In this document: positions 19,186-28,317 of the stretch, one piece after another
How the letters are laid out: each line of letters opens with the position of its first letter
How positions within the stretch are numbered: the stretch's first letter is position 1
Assembly: GCA_902577945.1 (NCBI GenBank)
Contig: CACHBB010000006.1
Span: 1-49,376 of the forward strand
DNA: 49,376 bases
Reading direction: 5' to 3'
Source: an uncultured Alphaproteobacteria bacterium
GTDB taxonomy: Bacteria > Pseudomonadota > Alphaproteobacteria > HIMB59 > GCA-002718135
Notes under the pieces: model-generated
What the model was told of the DNA's origin: nothing
Database searches by the model: none
Seen by the model: the letters and a program-made list of their open reading frames with translations, nothing else
Translations under genes and position numbers: made by a program

Positions 19186-19602
19186 TTATTGGTTTGATTT
19201 TAAATTTTTTATCTGGAAAAAAATATCTTCATTTTCTACAAATTTACACAAACCCATAGGAAACATTTCCCTTGTTGTAAAGCCTCCCCCTGTCATCGCC
19301 CATACATCAACTCTTAGAGTATTTAGTTCAATAGAGTAGACTCTATCCCTAATATTATTTTCATTTTGGAATATATTAATAAATGATAGATCCAAATCTG
19401 TATCATAGAAATATTCATTAATTGAAGTTTTCTTATTTAAATCTGTTTCAATTACTTTTACTCTATTAGAAGAAATAAATTCAACTCCCCATAATAATTT
19501 AGGACACAGTAATTGTTTATTTGTTAAATCTTTATTAGTTAAAGTTAGAGCAGGTAATGAAAAAAAATATGAAATTATAATAATAAGTAATATTTTATTC
19601 AT
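19186..19602 (-). CDS. Small periplasmic protein, unknown
   Basis: Not recognised. The 138-residue product has a signal peptide (MNKILLIIIISYFFSLPALT), after which the sequence is mostly beta-strand-like with two Cys, one near 33 (LLCPKLLWGVEF) and one near 119 (GLCKFVENED), which could form one disulfide. A segment WAMTGGGFTTREMFPMG looks conserved in character. It lies convergent to the autotransporter and downstream of leftward ccrM, 45 bp away, so it may be read with ccrM, but nothing links the two jobs. Confidence 0.6.
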   Translation of the reverse strand: MNKILLIIIISYFFSLPALTLTNKDLTNKQLLCPKLLWGVEFISSNRVKVIETDLNKKTSINEYFYDTDLDLSFINIFQNENNIRDRVYSIELNTLRVDVWAMTGGGFTTREMFPMGLCKFVENEDIFFQIKNLKSNQ

Positions 19603-19647
19603 ATTATTTATAATTAATTATTTTTTAATTCTTCCCACTTAAGAATA

Positions 19648-20718
19648 CTAATTAATTTTATCTTTACGGTAAATAGATCGTATTTCATCTATTAGGATTG
19701 ATTTAGACTTATCTTTCACATGCCAAAAATCCCATCCATTGCAACTTGGAAGTCCTTGAATTTTAGCTCCCATTTGATGAATGGAACCTGATAGATCTTT
19801 TATTTTAAGTGTGCCATCAATACTGACAGTTGCTTTAAAACGTTCTTTTTTATCTGTTAATACTGCACCTGGTGGAATAATTCCTTGCTCGACTAATTCA
19901 CCAAATGGAACTTTTGGTAATTCTTTTCTGCTCTTTGCAATAGTGACAACATCTTCTTTTAGTACTTTTGTTTTCTTCAATCGTTCTTTTGAAAGTTTGA
20001 CGTAATCTTTGTCTTTTTCTATTCCAATAAAATTACGTTGTAATTTTTTTGCAACAACAGCAGTTGTTCCACTTCCAGAAAATGGATCAAGAACAAGATC
20101 GCCTTTGTTTGTCGACGCTAATAAAATTCGGTAAAGTAAAGCTTCTGGTTTTTGTGTTGGGTGAGAACGTTGGTTATTATCTTTTCGCAGTCTTTCTTTT
20201 CCTGAACAAATAGGAATATACCAGTCACTGCGCATTTGTTTTCCTTCATTCAATTCTTTAAGATTTTGATAATTAAATGTGTATTTAGTTTCCCTTGATG
20301 TTGTGCACCATAAAAGTGTTTCATGTGCATTTGTAAAACGTGTACCACGAAAATTAGGCATTGGATTTGTTTTATGCCAAATAATATCATTTAAAATCCA
20401 TAGACCTTTATCTTGTATTGTGGATCCAACGCGAAGAATATTATGATAACTTCCAATAACCCAAAGGGCACCACCTTTTTTTAATACTCTCATACATTCA
20501 CTAAGCCAAGCATTTGTAAATTTATCGTATTCTTGATAGGTATTAAATTTATCCCATTCTTGGGTAACTGCTTCAACCGTTGTCTGATCTGGACGGTATA
20601 ATGTATCTTTTAATTGAAGATTATAGGGTGGATCAGCAAAAATAAGATCAACAGAATGATCTTTTATTTTTTTCATTTCCTTAATGGAGTTACCTAAAAT
20701 TATTTGATTTTTCTTCAT
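19648..20718 (-). CDS. ccrM: Cell-cycle DNA adenine methyltransferase CcrM (GANTC)
   Basis: Methylates adenine in GANTC; in alphaproteobacteria it helps time cell-cycle gene expression. The 356 residues equal Caulobacter CcrM in length. Motif IV DPPY is at 29-32 and the AdoMet motif DPFSGSGTT near 208-216, the order of a beta-class enzyme. A C-terminal region (from about 265; [19 protein letters not shown] and [10 protein letters not shown]) matches the DNA-contacting extension that separates CcrM from restriction-type enzymes. No nearby restriction gene is seen. The upstream region holds three GAATC sites, suggesting control by its own mark. Confidence 0.95.
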   Translation of the reverse strand: MKKNQIILGNSIKEMKKIKDHSVDLIFADPPYNLQLKDTLYRPDQTTVEAVTQEWDKFNTYQEYDKFTNAWLSECMRVLKKGGALWVIGSYHNILRVGSTIQDKGLWILNDIIWHKTNPMPNFRGTRFTNAHETLLWCTTSRETKYTFNYQNLKELNEGKQMRSDWYIPICSGKERLRKDNNQRSHPTQKPEALLYRILLASTNKGDLVLDPFSGSGTTAVVAKKLQRNFIGIEKDKDYVKLSKERLKKTKVLKEDVVTIAKSRKELPKVPFGELVEQGIIPPGAVLTDKKERFKATVSIDGTLKIKDLSGSIHQMGAKIQGLPSCNGWDFWHVKDKSKSILIDEIRSIYRKDKIN

Positions 20719-20730
20719 AATTGATAAAAA

Positions 20731-20784
20731 GAATCTTTAAGCAGATATGGAATCAGGTCAATTGAGTTATCAACAGTGAGAATC
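20731..20784 (-). promoter_or_regulatory. GANTC cluster upstream of ccrM
   Basis: Three GAATC sites (20731-20735, 20750-20754, 20780-20784) lie within 54 bp, starting 13 bp upstream of the ccrM ATG. At this base composition one GANTC per roughly 350 bp would be expected by chance. GANTC sites in the ccrM leader are known from Caulobacter, where methylation state affects ccrM expression, so autoregulation is a reasonable reading. Confidence 0.55.
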
Positions 20785-20800
20785 TTTTCTTAGGGATAAG

Positions 20801-20825
20801 CTTTTAAATAATCAATATTTAAAAG
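20801..20825. promoter_or_regulatory. Perfect 10-bp inverted repeat upstream of ccrM
   Basis: CTTTTAAATA (20801-20810) and TATTTAAAAG (20816-20825) form a perfect 10-bp dyad around a 5-base spacer, about 90 bp upstream of the ccrM start and next to the rnhB terminator. It is AT-only apart from the ends. It could be an operator for ccrM or simply part of the terminator region. It does not match the TTAA-N7-TTAA form of a CtrA box, because the two TTAA elements are 11 bases apart. Confidence 0.4.
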
Positions 20826-20847
20826 AAAAAGGGGCCAAAAGGCCCCC
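20826..20847 (-). terminator. Rho-independent terminator after rnhB
   Basis: Read leftward, a GC-only stem GGGGCC (pairing 20841-20846 with 20831-20836) with a TTTT loop is followed by TTTTTCTTTT. This is a textbook intrinsic terminator for the leftward transcript ending with rnhB, about 125 bases past its stop, and it separates that transcript from ccrM. Confidence 0.8.
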
Positions 20848-20865
20848 TATAAACTTTCATCAATT

Positions 20866-20896
20866 GGGAGGAATGATGAAATTAAACTATACATAG
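20866..20896 (+). other. Strong ribosome-binding site with 7-codon ORF, possible gene relic
   Basis: GGGAGG at 20866-20871 is followed by ATGATG at 20873-20878 and then only five more codons before TAG (20894-20896), encoding MMKLNYT. The site is much stronger than most ribosome-binding sites in the window and faces right, against both neighbours. It may be the remaining start of a deleted gene or a short leader peptide. Confidence 0.3.
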
Positions 20897-20969
20897 TATT
20901 TGTCGCATCTTTTTGTAGCATAATATAATGATAATTATTATGCATTATTTGCATATTAATTTTTGTGAC

Positions 20970-21593
20970 TTAATTTTTTTCTGACAAAGATTTTATGGGT
21001 TCAAAAGATTTACGATGATGAATAGTTACGCCACTTTGCAAAATAGCATTGATATGTTGCTTGGTACCATATCCAGAATTATTTTTCCATCCGTATTCAC
21101 TAAACTTATTATCATAATAACTCATCAGTCTATCTCGATGAACTTTTGCAATAATAGAAGAAGCGGCAATAGATATAGATAATTTATCACCTCCAATTAT
21201 AGATCTTTCATTTATATTCTTATAGTTTAGTGAAAAGTTTCCATCAATTATAATACTCACATGAGGTTTGTTAAATTTATCGATTACTCTTTTCATAGAT
21301 AACTTAGTCGCTTCCAAAATATTTAATTCATCAATTTCTTTTACACTTGCAAAACCAAGGTGAAACTCAAGTATTTTATCCTTTTGTAACTTTTTAAATA
21401 ATGAAAATAATTTTTTTCTTTGTTTAGGAGTGTGTTTCTTTGAATCTTTAATTTGAATATTGGAGGGCAAACTTTCATAACTATTAAATAAACAACCACA
21501 ACTCACTACAGGTCCTGCTAGAGGACCTCTACCAACTTCATCTAAGCCTATAACAGGTCCTTTAATAGTTTTTTCTGTAAAAAAATTAGTCAC
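20970..21593 (-). CDS. rnhB: Ribonuclease HII
   Basis: Cleaves RNA in RNA-DNA hybrids, including single embedded ribonucleotides. The 207 residues show the DEDD site: Asp and Glu in GLDEVGRGPLAGPVV near 16-30, Asp in IIDGN near 115, and the helix AASSIIAKVHRDRLM leading to the last Asp. YGWKNNSGYGTKQH is the usual substrate-recognition stretch. It overlaps the moaB stop by one base and is the last gene of a leftward run udg-slt-moaB-rnhB, ending at the terminator near 20830. Confidence 0.97.
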   Translation of the reverse strand: MTNFFTEKTIKGPVIGLDEVGRGPLAGPVVSCGCLFNSYESLPSNIQIKDSKKHTPKQRKKLFSLFKKLQKDKILEFHLGFASVKEIDELNILEATKLSMKRVIDKFNKPHVSIIIDGNFSLNYKNINERSIIGGDKLSISIAASSIIAKVHRDRLMSYYDNKFSEYGWKNNSGYGTKQHINAILQSGVTIHHRKSFEPIKSLSEKN

Positions 21594-22120
21594 TATTTTT
21601 CATTTAGACGAGGCATGATTTCAACAAAATTACATGGTTTATGTCTAATATCTAATTGGAATTTTAGAATTTCATCCCAACCATCTCTACAAGCTCCTGG
21701 AGAACCAGGTAAACAAAAAACATAAGTAGTATTTATTAGTGCAGCAACGGCTCTTGATTGAATAGCCGATGTTCCAATTTTATTATAACTAATCTGTCTA
21801 AATAATTCTCCAAAACCATCAATATGTTTACTTGCAATCTCTTTAACAGCTTCTGGTGTTGTATCTCTTCCTGTTAAACCTGTTCCCCCAGTTGTAATGA
21901 TACAATCTATTTCCCTCTCTAATGAAATTGTTTTTAAAGTTTCCTTAATTTGTTTTACATCATCTGCAACTATTACTCTTTTAACCAATCTGTGCCCAGA
22001 ATCAGTAATACGCTTCTCTAGAATATCACCAGAGGTATCATTTTTTTTTGTCCTTGTATCTGAAATAGTAATAACTGCGATATTAATAGGAGTAAAATCT
22101 AAAGATGTATCAATAGGCAT
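21593..22120 (-). CDS. moaB: MoaB/Mog-type molybdopterin biosynthesis protein
   Basis: The 175 residues show the MoaB fold: NIAVITISDTRTKKNDTSGD near 13-32, TTGGTGLTGRDTTPEAV near 84-100, and FCLPGSPGACRDGWDEIL near the C-terminus. The family binds molybdopterin or adenylates it during molybdenum-cofactor synthesis. No other cofactor gene is in view, so its use cannot be judged here. It sits 6 bp after slt and overlaps rnhB by one base. Confidence 0.92.
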   Translation of the reverse strand: MPIDTSLDFTPINIAVITISDTRTKKNDTSGDILEKRITDSGHRLVKRVIVADDVKQIKETLKTISLEREIDCIITTGGTGLTGRDTTPEAVKEIASKHIDGFGELFRQISYNKIGTSAIQSRAVAALINTTYVFCLPGSPGACRDGWDEILKFQLDIRHKPCNFVEIMPRLNEK

Positions 22121-22126
22121 GATTTA

Positions 22127-23878
22127 TTAATAAAGTGGATCATTACCATTAGCTAGCATTTTTAATGATCTCATTTCTTTTCCATTTTTATTTTGATAAA
22201 TCCAATATTTTGCAAGAATTTTTTCTATAAACCATCTTGTTTCCCTAGACGGAATACTTTCCATAAAAAATAGAGGATCATCCATATAATTAGTTTCTTT
22301 TTTCCATTTTTGAAGATTTCCTGGACCACCGTTATAAGCTGCTGCTAAAAAAATTAAGTTTCTAGATACAACCTCTAGATCCAGTAGGTATATCAGGTAT
22401 TCTTGTCCAACCTCCATATTAATTTCAGGATTCTTCAAAATATTACTATTATTTCTTTTCACATCTTTACTTTTTGAAATAAATTTAGCAGTAGATGGTA
22501 GAACCTGCATTAAACCCATGGCACCATCTTTACTTTTCGCTTTTGTATTGAACATAGATTCTTGATGCATAAATGCATGAATTAATTCTTTTTCTAATTT
22601 ATATCCATTACGTGGTTTCCAAACAGTAGTTGGATAATATAAATGAATAGGCACATCCATTCCAAACTGTTCTAATTTATTTACTATTTTAAGCTGTGTG
22701 TAAGCTAGATCAAAATTTTCAGCAATACTTATAGACTCTTGAGCTATTTCTCGATTTAGAACAGAATTTATAAATACAATTTCCTTTTCCAATTCTTCGG
22801 CAAAACCAACTTGAATAAGTGATTGCAACCTCCTTCCAGCTGGTAGATTAAGAAGTTTGCTATTATTTTTATTTAAAGTTTTGTGTTTGATCCATTCTAT
22901 TTTTTTTTCGACACCTAATATTTCTAATGATAACATTCCATAGAAACTATTTGGGTTATTGGATGCTCTTTTTAACCAAAAATTAATATCATTATATTGT
23001 CCAAGTTTTGCATATGCTCTTGCAGTCCAAAAACTTCCAGAAGTTTGATGCCATGCATCGTCTTTTAAACTTATAGAAAACAATGAGAAAAAATTAGCTG
23101 CGTCTTTATATTTTTCTAATCGCCAAGAAGATAAACCAGCTGTCCAAGCAGCATAGGGAACGAATTTCGCTGAGTTTACTAAAGCCTCGGATGCATATTG
23201 TATTGCAAGCTTGTTTTTATTTGCAAGAAAATAACCTTTAGCAATTAATTCTTTTTGTTGATCAATTTCCACTTGGTCAAGTAATAGATTTACATCACGT
23301 TGATTTAACAATTGTACCGCACCAGTTGGCCATCCTTTGTTAACTCTTGATTTAATTCCGTTAATTAGTTTTCTTTTTTCACTACGTTGGCTACTAGAGA
23401 GTTTTTTTGTACTTTTATATTTATTAATTTTTTTGTTATTTACTTTCTCAGCCTCAATACCTAATGGAAGAGAAGGTTTAGTTGGACTTTTGTATCCTTG
23501 CGGCATTCTTCTTATAGCTAATTTGTATATTCTTTTAGCTTGAGGATGATCACTATATTTTTTAAGCCAATAGTAGAGTTCTAAATATTTTGATTTATAG
23601 CAGTTAGGATGTAAAAATTTTTGAGCATAAATGTGCCCAAGTAATGTTTTATCTTGTATTTTAAGAATGAATCTATTTGCGCTTTTCCATTTGCATTTTT
23701 CTTGAAAATAATAAGCTTGTTGATAATTATAAACATCTTCATCACTTAAAACTTTAGAAGAAAATATATTGCTATACTTATTCGCTATATCTAGTTGAAA
23801 TGCGCTAGCACTAGGTATTATAAAAATAAAATTAATAAATATAATTGAAATAAAACTTATTATTTTATTTTTCATCAT
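22127..23878 (-). CDS. Periplasmic soluble lytic murein transglycosylase (Slt-like)
   Basis: Cleaves the glycan strands of peptidoglycan. The 583-residue product has a signal peptide (to about SASA, residue 26), a long helical repeat region of about 400 residues as in Slt70-type enzymes, and a C-terminal catalytic domain. There, Glu in HAFMHQESMFN is the acid, followed by GAMGLMQVLPSTA and the closing LAAAYNGGPGNLQKW. It begins with two ATG codons in a row and overlaps the end of the uracil-DNA glycosylase gene by 14 bases. Confidence 0.95.
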   Translation of the reverse strand: MMKNKIISFISIIFINFIFIIPSASAFQLDIANKYSNIFSSKVLSDEDVYNYQQAYYFQEKCKWKSANRFILKIQDKTLLGHIYAQKFLHPNCYKSKYLELYYWLKKYSDHPQAKRIYKLAIRRMPQGYKSPTKPSLPLGIEAEKVNNKKINKYKSTKKLSSSQRSEKRKLINGIKSRVNKGWPTGAVQLLNQRDVNLLLDQVEIDQQKELIAKGYFLANKNKLAIQYASEALVNSAKFVPYAAWTAGLSSWRLEKYKDAANFFSLFSISLKDDAWHQTSGSFWTARAYAKLGQYNDINFWLKRASNNPNSFYGMLSLEILGVEKKIEWIKHKTLNKNNSKLLNLPAGRRLQSLIQVGFAEELEKEIVFINSVLNREIAQESISIAENFDLAYTQLKIVNKLEQFGMDVPIHLYYPTTVWKPRNGYKLEKELIHAFMHQESMFNTKAKSKDGAMGLMQVLPSTAKFISKSKDVKRNNSNILKNPEINMEVGQEYLIYLLDLEVVSRNLIFLAAAYNGGPGNLQKWKKETNYMDDPLFFMESIPSRETRWFIEKILAKYWIYQNKNGKEMRSLKMLANGNDPLY

Positions 23879-24575
23879 TCATTCTTTTTTGTAACATTTT
23901 TAGATCTTCCCAAGATGCTTTTTTAAATTGTGGTGAACGTAGTAAAAAAGCTGGGTGGTAAGATGCAATCGTGTATATTTTTTTGTTTAACTTCAGAGAT
24001 TTATATTCATGCCATTTACCTCTTAATTTTCCTAGAGCTAGTGGTGTTGATAAAATAGCTTTTGCTGCTACACCACCTAACAAAAAAATATATTTAGGTT
24101 CAACAATGTCAATTTGTTGTTGCAAATAAGGTAAAAATTCTAGAATTTCTTCATCGGTTGGTGTTCGATTATTAGGCGGTCTCCAATTAACAACATTAGT
24201 TATATATACTTCTTCTCTTTTAATATTTATTGCAGCAAGCATTTTATTGAGAAGTTGTCCTGCTTTGCCTACAAATGGAGTACCCAGTTTATCTTCTTCT
24301 TGTCCCGGAGCTTCTCCAATAAACATAACTTTTGCATCTAATGTACCATCATAAACAACTAAATTATTTGCAGATTTTTTAAGAGATGTTTCGTGATTTT
24401 TTATACTTTCAATTACTTTTTTTATCTCTAATATTTTCTTATTATCCTCAATTATTTCATTCAAATTTTCACTACTTTTACTATTTTCAAACCAAATTCT
24501 TGGAGAATCTTGAAGAAAGTAGCTTATGCCAGAATTCTTTATAAATTCTAAATTTTTCTTATCCGATTGATTCAT
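23865..24575 (-). CDS. Family-4-like uracil-DNA glycosylase with no cysteine
   Basis: Removes uracil from DNA. The 236 residues hold the family motifs GEAPGQEED near 87-95, KLGTPFVGKAGQLL, YITNVVNWRPPNNRTP and, near the C-terminus, SYHPAFLLRSP. Classic family-4 enzymes bind [4Fe-4S] through four Cys. This protein has no cysteine at all: the first pair falls in a degenerate N-terminal region (HETSLKKSANN), the third is Trp (NWRPP) and the fourth is lost (EILEFLPYL). Many alphaproteobacterial relatives already carry Trp at the third place, from memory. The fold looks intact, so a cluster-free active enzyme is likely. Confidence 0.92.
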   Translation of the reverse strand: MNQSDKKNLEFIKNSGISYFLQDSPRIWFENSKSSENLNEIIEDNKKILEIKKVIESIKNHETSLKKSANNLVVYDGTLDAKVMFIGEAPGQEEDKLGTPFVGKAGQLLNKMLAAINIKREEVYITNVVNWRPPNNRTPTDEEILEFLPYLQQQIDIVEPKYIFLLGGVAAKAILSTPLALGKLRGKWHEYKSLKLNKKIYTIASYHPAFLLRSPQFKKASWEDLKMLQKRMNDEK

Positions 24576-24634
24576 TATAATTTAAGATTATCTATTTGTA
24601 TTGTAACTAATTAGCTTTTTAAATAATTAATTTT

Positions 24635-25936
24635 ATGAAAAAACTCTTATTTTATATTTTAATTACTCTATTTTCATCGCCTTTATTGGCATTTAATAGT
24701 TCATCCTTTCTTATTTCTCAAATAGCATTCAAAAATCACGATTATCCTACAAGTTTGGATTATTTTAATTCTAATCAGGGTAATTTTTCCACAAACGAAC
24801 TTTTAGACAAATTAATTGCGGCCGTTATAACTGAAGACTTACTTATAGCTTATGAAATTGCTAATGAATTAACGATTAAAGATAAAAGCAATCAAGAAGC
24901 ATATATTGTTAAATTAGTATATTTATTTTCAAATAAAAAATTCAAAGAAATAAATAAATTACATAAAGAATTAGAAGGTAATAATGAATTAATTGATTTT
25001 ATTTTTTTTAATAATAATCAATTAAAAGATAAATCTACAATAAGTAATTCATTAATTGATATTGTTACTTCATCATTCTCAAGTACAGATCAAAGAACAT
25101 TAAATTATAATTTTCTTTTATTTTATACTTCTCTTTCAAAAATTATTGATAAAAATAACCATAAAGCAACTCTGATAAAAGGCGAATTATTTCAAAGTGT
25201 TGATCAATTTTCCCTTGCAAGAGATATTTTTGAATTAATACAACCTTCAAGCCCTTATTACTTGGATGCTCAGAGAAGCTTAGCAATTAATTATTCTTTT
25301 AATACCAATTACAAAGAAGCTTTAGAAAAAATTAAAACAATATTAAAAAATAATAATAATAACTATTTTATAAAAAAAATTCTTGCAGATTTTTATCGTT
25401 TTAAAAAAAAATACGACCTAGCAATTCCAATTTATAATGAAATGATAAAAGAAAATCGTGAAGATTTATGGAATATCTTTTATATGCGAGGAATTTGTTA
25501 TGAACGTCTTAATGATTGGGAAAAAGCAGAAAATGATTTTTTAACATCACTTGATATAAAACCTGATTCCCCTAATGTATTAAATTATTTAGCGTATGGA
25601 TGGGTTGAAAGAGAAATGAGACTTGATCAATCACTCCAAATGTTAAAAGCTGCATACAATGCTAATCCAGAAAGTTATTACATTATTGATAGTCTTGCTT
25701 GGGCATATTTCAAAAAAAATGATTTAGATGAAGCTGCTAGGTTAATGGAAAAAGTAATTGATCTTGCTCCAGGTGAAGCAATATCACTAGACCATCTTGG
25801 CGATATCTATTATGCTATGAATAGAAAAAGAGAAGCAATTCATTTATGGCAACAAGCGCTTGAATTAGCTGAGCCAGAAGATGAAATTGATGAAAGTGTT
25901 CGAAGTAAATTAAACAAATTCAATAATGCTGGATAA
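24635..25936 (+). CDS. Periplasmic tetratricopeptide-repeat protein
   Basis: A 433-residue protein with a signal peptide (MKKLLFYILITLFSSPLLA) and no lipobox Cys. The C-terminal two thirds hold TPR units; clear ones are FYMRGICYERLNDWEKAENDFLTSLDIKP, YYIIDSLAWAYFKKNDLDEAARLMEKV and ISLDHLGDIYYAMNRKREAIHLWQQAL. TPR proteins serve as binding scaffolds; the partner is unknown. The end overlaps ispE by 11 bases, an arrangement common in alphaproteobacteria, but the link is probably operon structure, not function. Confidence 0.85.
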   Translation: MKKLLFYILITLFSSPLLAFNSSSFLISQIAFKNHDYPTSLDYFNSNQGNFSTNELLDKLIAAVITEDLLIAYEIANELTIKDKSNQEAYIVKLVYLFSNKKFKEINKLHKELEGNNELIDFIFFNNNQLKDKSTISNSLIDIVTSSFSSTDQRTLNYNFLLFYTSLSKIIDKNNHKATLIKGELFQSVDQFSLARDIFELIQPSSPYYLDAQRSLAINYSFNTNYKEALEKIKTILKNNNNNYFIKKILADFYRFKKKYDLAIPIYNEMIKENREDLWNIFYMRGICYERLNDWEKAENDFLTSLDIKPDSPNVLNYLAYGWVEREMRLDQSLQMLKAAYNANPESYYIIDSLAWAYFKKNDLDEAARLMEKVIDLAPGEAISLDHLGDIYYAMNRKREAIHLWQQALELAEPEDEIDESVRSKLNKFNNAG

Positions 25937-26762
25937 AATAGTTGAAAAATCACCTGCAAAAATAAATTTATTTTTAAAAATAATAAATAAACGAAAAGAT
26001 GGTTTTCACAATATTAGAACTGGGGCAACTTTTGTAAATCTATATGATCAAATAACAGTCCAGCCGAATAATAAATTTGAAGTTAATTATACAGGATTAT
26101 TCTCTCCAAAAAATAATCAATTTGATGATTGTATTATTCACAGATTGTTTACTTATATTAAAATAGAAAAACCTAAGCTACTCTTTACAGTATCAAAGAA
26201 CTTTCCATACGAAGCTGGACTTGGTTCTGCATCTTCGAATGTTGCTACTGTTATAAAAATATTAGAAAATTTAGAGATAATAAAAAAAAGAAATATATTT
26301 GATTATGTTAATCTTGGTTCTGATGTGCCTTTTTTTTTAAATCAAAAAGATGCCCTCATAAGAGGAAAAGGCGATTTAATCAGAAATATGCATTTTCCAA
26401 AATATTACTTCTTGCTAATCAAACCATCATTTAAATGCTCAACTAAAATAATGTATGAGACATTTAAACCATCAGATTTAGATTATATTTCAGATTATGA
26501 CTTGGAAGAAATTAACGAACAAGATACAGGAAATGATTTTGAAAAAATTCTAAAAAAAAATGAACCCGAATTTCTATCTATTATTAATTATTTAGATAAT
26601 TTCGAAGATATTGTATTTTCTAGACTGACTGGAAGTGGATCTTGTATTTTTAGTGTATTTGAAAAAAAAGAACATGCAGAAAAAATACAAAAAAAATTTG
26701 CTGAAAAATTTTCTACTTTGTGGACATTTGTTACTGAAAATAATCAGACTAATTTATTTTAA
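25926..26762 (+). CDS. ispE: 4-diphosphocytidyl-2-C-methyl-D-erythritol kinase IspE
   Basis: GHMP kinase of the DXP isoprenoid pathway. The 278 residues contain the N-terminal SPAKINLFLKI, the ATP loop PYEAGLGSASSN near 93-104, LGSDVPFFL near 131-139, and the C-terminal LTGSGSCIFSVF. The ATP loop is normally G-L-G-G-G-S-S-N; here the second and third Gly are Ser and Ala, which is tolerated in related GHMP kinases. It is convergent with, and overlaps by 14 bases, the DNA ligase gene. Confidence 0.93.
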   Translation: MLDKIVEKSPAKINLFLKIINKRKDGFHNIRTGATFVNLYDQITVQPNNKFEVNYTGLFSPKNNQFDDCIIHRLFTYIKIEKPKLLFTVSKNFPYEAGLGSASSNVATVIKILENLEIIKKRNIFDYVNLGSDVPFFLNQKDALIRGKGDLIRNMHFPKYYFLLIKPSFKCSTKIMYETFKPSDLDYISDYDLEEINEQDTGNDFEKILKKNEPEFLSIINYLDNFEDIVFSRLTGSGSCIFSVFEKKEHAEKIQKKFAEKFSTLWTFVTENNQTNLF

Positions 26763-28317
26763 ATTCATTCTTGAATTCTTCAATTGTGAGAACTTCATTA
26801 ATTGGTTTGTCCCACCTAATTCTATTAATACGAGGAAAACGCATAGCTACACCTGATTTATGTCTTGTACTAGGAAACACATCATCAAAAGCTACTTCTA
26901 AGATAATTTCTTTTTTTATTTCTCTCACTGGTCCAAATTTGTTTATTGTATTATTTCTGATAAATTTATCTAAAACTAACAGCTCTTTGTCAGTATAACC
27001 TGAATATGCTTTTCCTATAGGCACCAATTCATTTTTGTTCCAAACACCGAAGGTAAAATCTGAATAGTATGATGATCTTTTACCATGACCTCGTTGAGCA
27101 TACATAAGAATAGCATCAACTAGTTTGGGATTTTTTTTCCATTTGTACCAATACCCCCTTTTTCTTCCCGGTAAATATTCACTATTTTTGAGTTTGATCA
27201 TTACGCCTTCATTTAAATCATCATGAAAATTATTTTTATATTTAGTTAATTCTTTCCAAGTTGAAAAATTAATGATGGAAGATAAATCAATTTGATTTCT
27301 TTTATTTTCTTTTTGAAATTTTTCTAAATATTTTCTTCTCTCAAAAAGATATAATTTTCTAAGATCTTTTCCTTTATAAAAAAGGATATCATAAGCTCGT
27401 ATAAAAACAGGAAACTTTTTTTGAAGATCTTTTGGTGCTTTTTTTCTATTTAACCTTTGTTGTAGATCATTAAAACCTGAGGGCTTAAAATTTCTCCCTA
27501 CAAGTAATTCCCCGTCAATAACCGCATCACCTTTAGTAGTTTCAATTATTTCTGGGAATGTAGATGATATATTATCACCAGTTCTTGAGTATAATGAAAC
27601 ACTTTTTGATGAAACCATAAGCTGAACTCTAATTCCATCCCATTTATATTCCGCTTGAAATTCATTTGCGTCCAATCTTTTAAAATCTTTTTCCTCATCA
27701 ATAGGATTAGCAAGCATCATAGGATGAAATAATTTTTTAAAATCTATTTTTGGTTTTGATGTTTCATTTTTTAACCATTGAAATAAATTTTCATATGGAA
27801 ACTCTAAACCATGCCAAATTTCTTCAATTTCATTTATAGATTTGTTATACAGATCAGCTAAGGCCGTTTTTACTAATCTTTCCGAGACTCCAATTCGCAA
27901 CCCACCCGTGCAAATTTTAATTAAAGTCCACCTTTCGTTATTAGATAGTCCGCTCAAAATTTTACTAAACTCTGTATTAATTTCAGACTTTTTAATTTTT
28001 CTTATATTTTCTATTAAGGTAGATAAATTTTGTGACTTACCCTCTTTTTTTATTGGCCAAATTAATGATATTGTTTCTGCTAAATCCCCAACATAGTCAT
28101 AAGAGTAATCAAATAAATGTTGATCCACTTGTTCATAGACAAGCTCTCTCAGTTTAGATGCTTTAATAAATTGAAATGAAAGTTGGTCTGATAAAATTGC
28201 AAGCGCATATGAACGGTTGACATCAAGAATTTTAAAATAATCTTGAAGTAATTTAATTTTGGTATTTCGACTTGGTGTTAAAATCAAATTGTGAAGTAAG
28301 GAAGAAAATTTTTTCAT
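26749..28317 (-). CDS. ATP-dependent DNA ligase of the ligase/Lhr/exonuclease/PdeM module
   Basis: Seals DNA nicks with ATP. The 522-residue enzyme has an N-terminal DNA-binding region (to about 200), the adenylylation domain with motif I EYKWDGIR and nucleophile Lys225, the downstream IDGELL and GVMIKL motifs, and an OB domain ending near VAMRFPRINRIRWDK. Bacteria use an NAD ligase for replication; this ATP type is a repair enzyme. It is followed by the exonuclease gene with a 4-base overlap, and the divergent pair completes a module described in Pseudomonas and other bacteria. Confidence 0.95.
   Translation of the reverse strand: MKKFSSLLHNLILTPSRNTKIKLLQDYFKILDVNRSYALAILSDQLSFQFIKASKLRELVYEQVDQHLFDYSYDYVGDLAETISLIWPIKKEGKSQNLSTLIENIRKIKKSEINTEFSKILSGLSNNERWTLIKICTGGLRIGVSERLVKTALADLYNKSINEIEEIWHGLEFPYENLFQWLKNETSKPKIDFKKLFHPMMLANPIDEEKDFKRLDANEFQAEYKWDGIRVQLMVSSKSVSLYSRTGDNISSTFPEIIETTKGDAVIDGELLVGRNFKPSGFNDLQQRLNRKKAPKDLQKKFPVFIRAYDILFYKGKDLRKLYLFERRKYLEKFQKENKRNQIDLSSIINFSTWKELTKYKNNFHDDLNEGVMIKLKNSEYLPGRKRGYWYKWKKNPKLVDAILMYAQRGHGKRSSYYSDFTFGVWNKNELVPIGKAYSGYTDKELLVLDKFIRNNTINKFGPVREIKKEIILEVAFDDVFPSTRHKSGVAMRFPRINRIRWDKPINEVLTIEEFKNEFKIN

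Noticed and set aside
20801-20825. CtrA binding site upstream of ccrM
   Set aside because: The two TTAA elements are 11 bases apart, not 7, so the consensus is not met; kept only as an inverted repeat.
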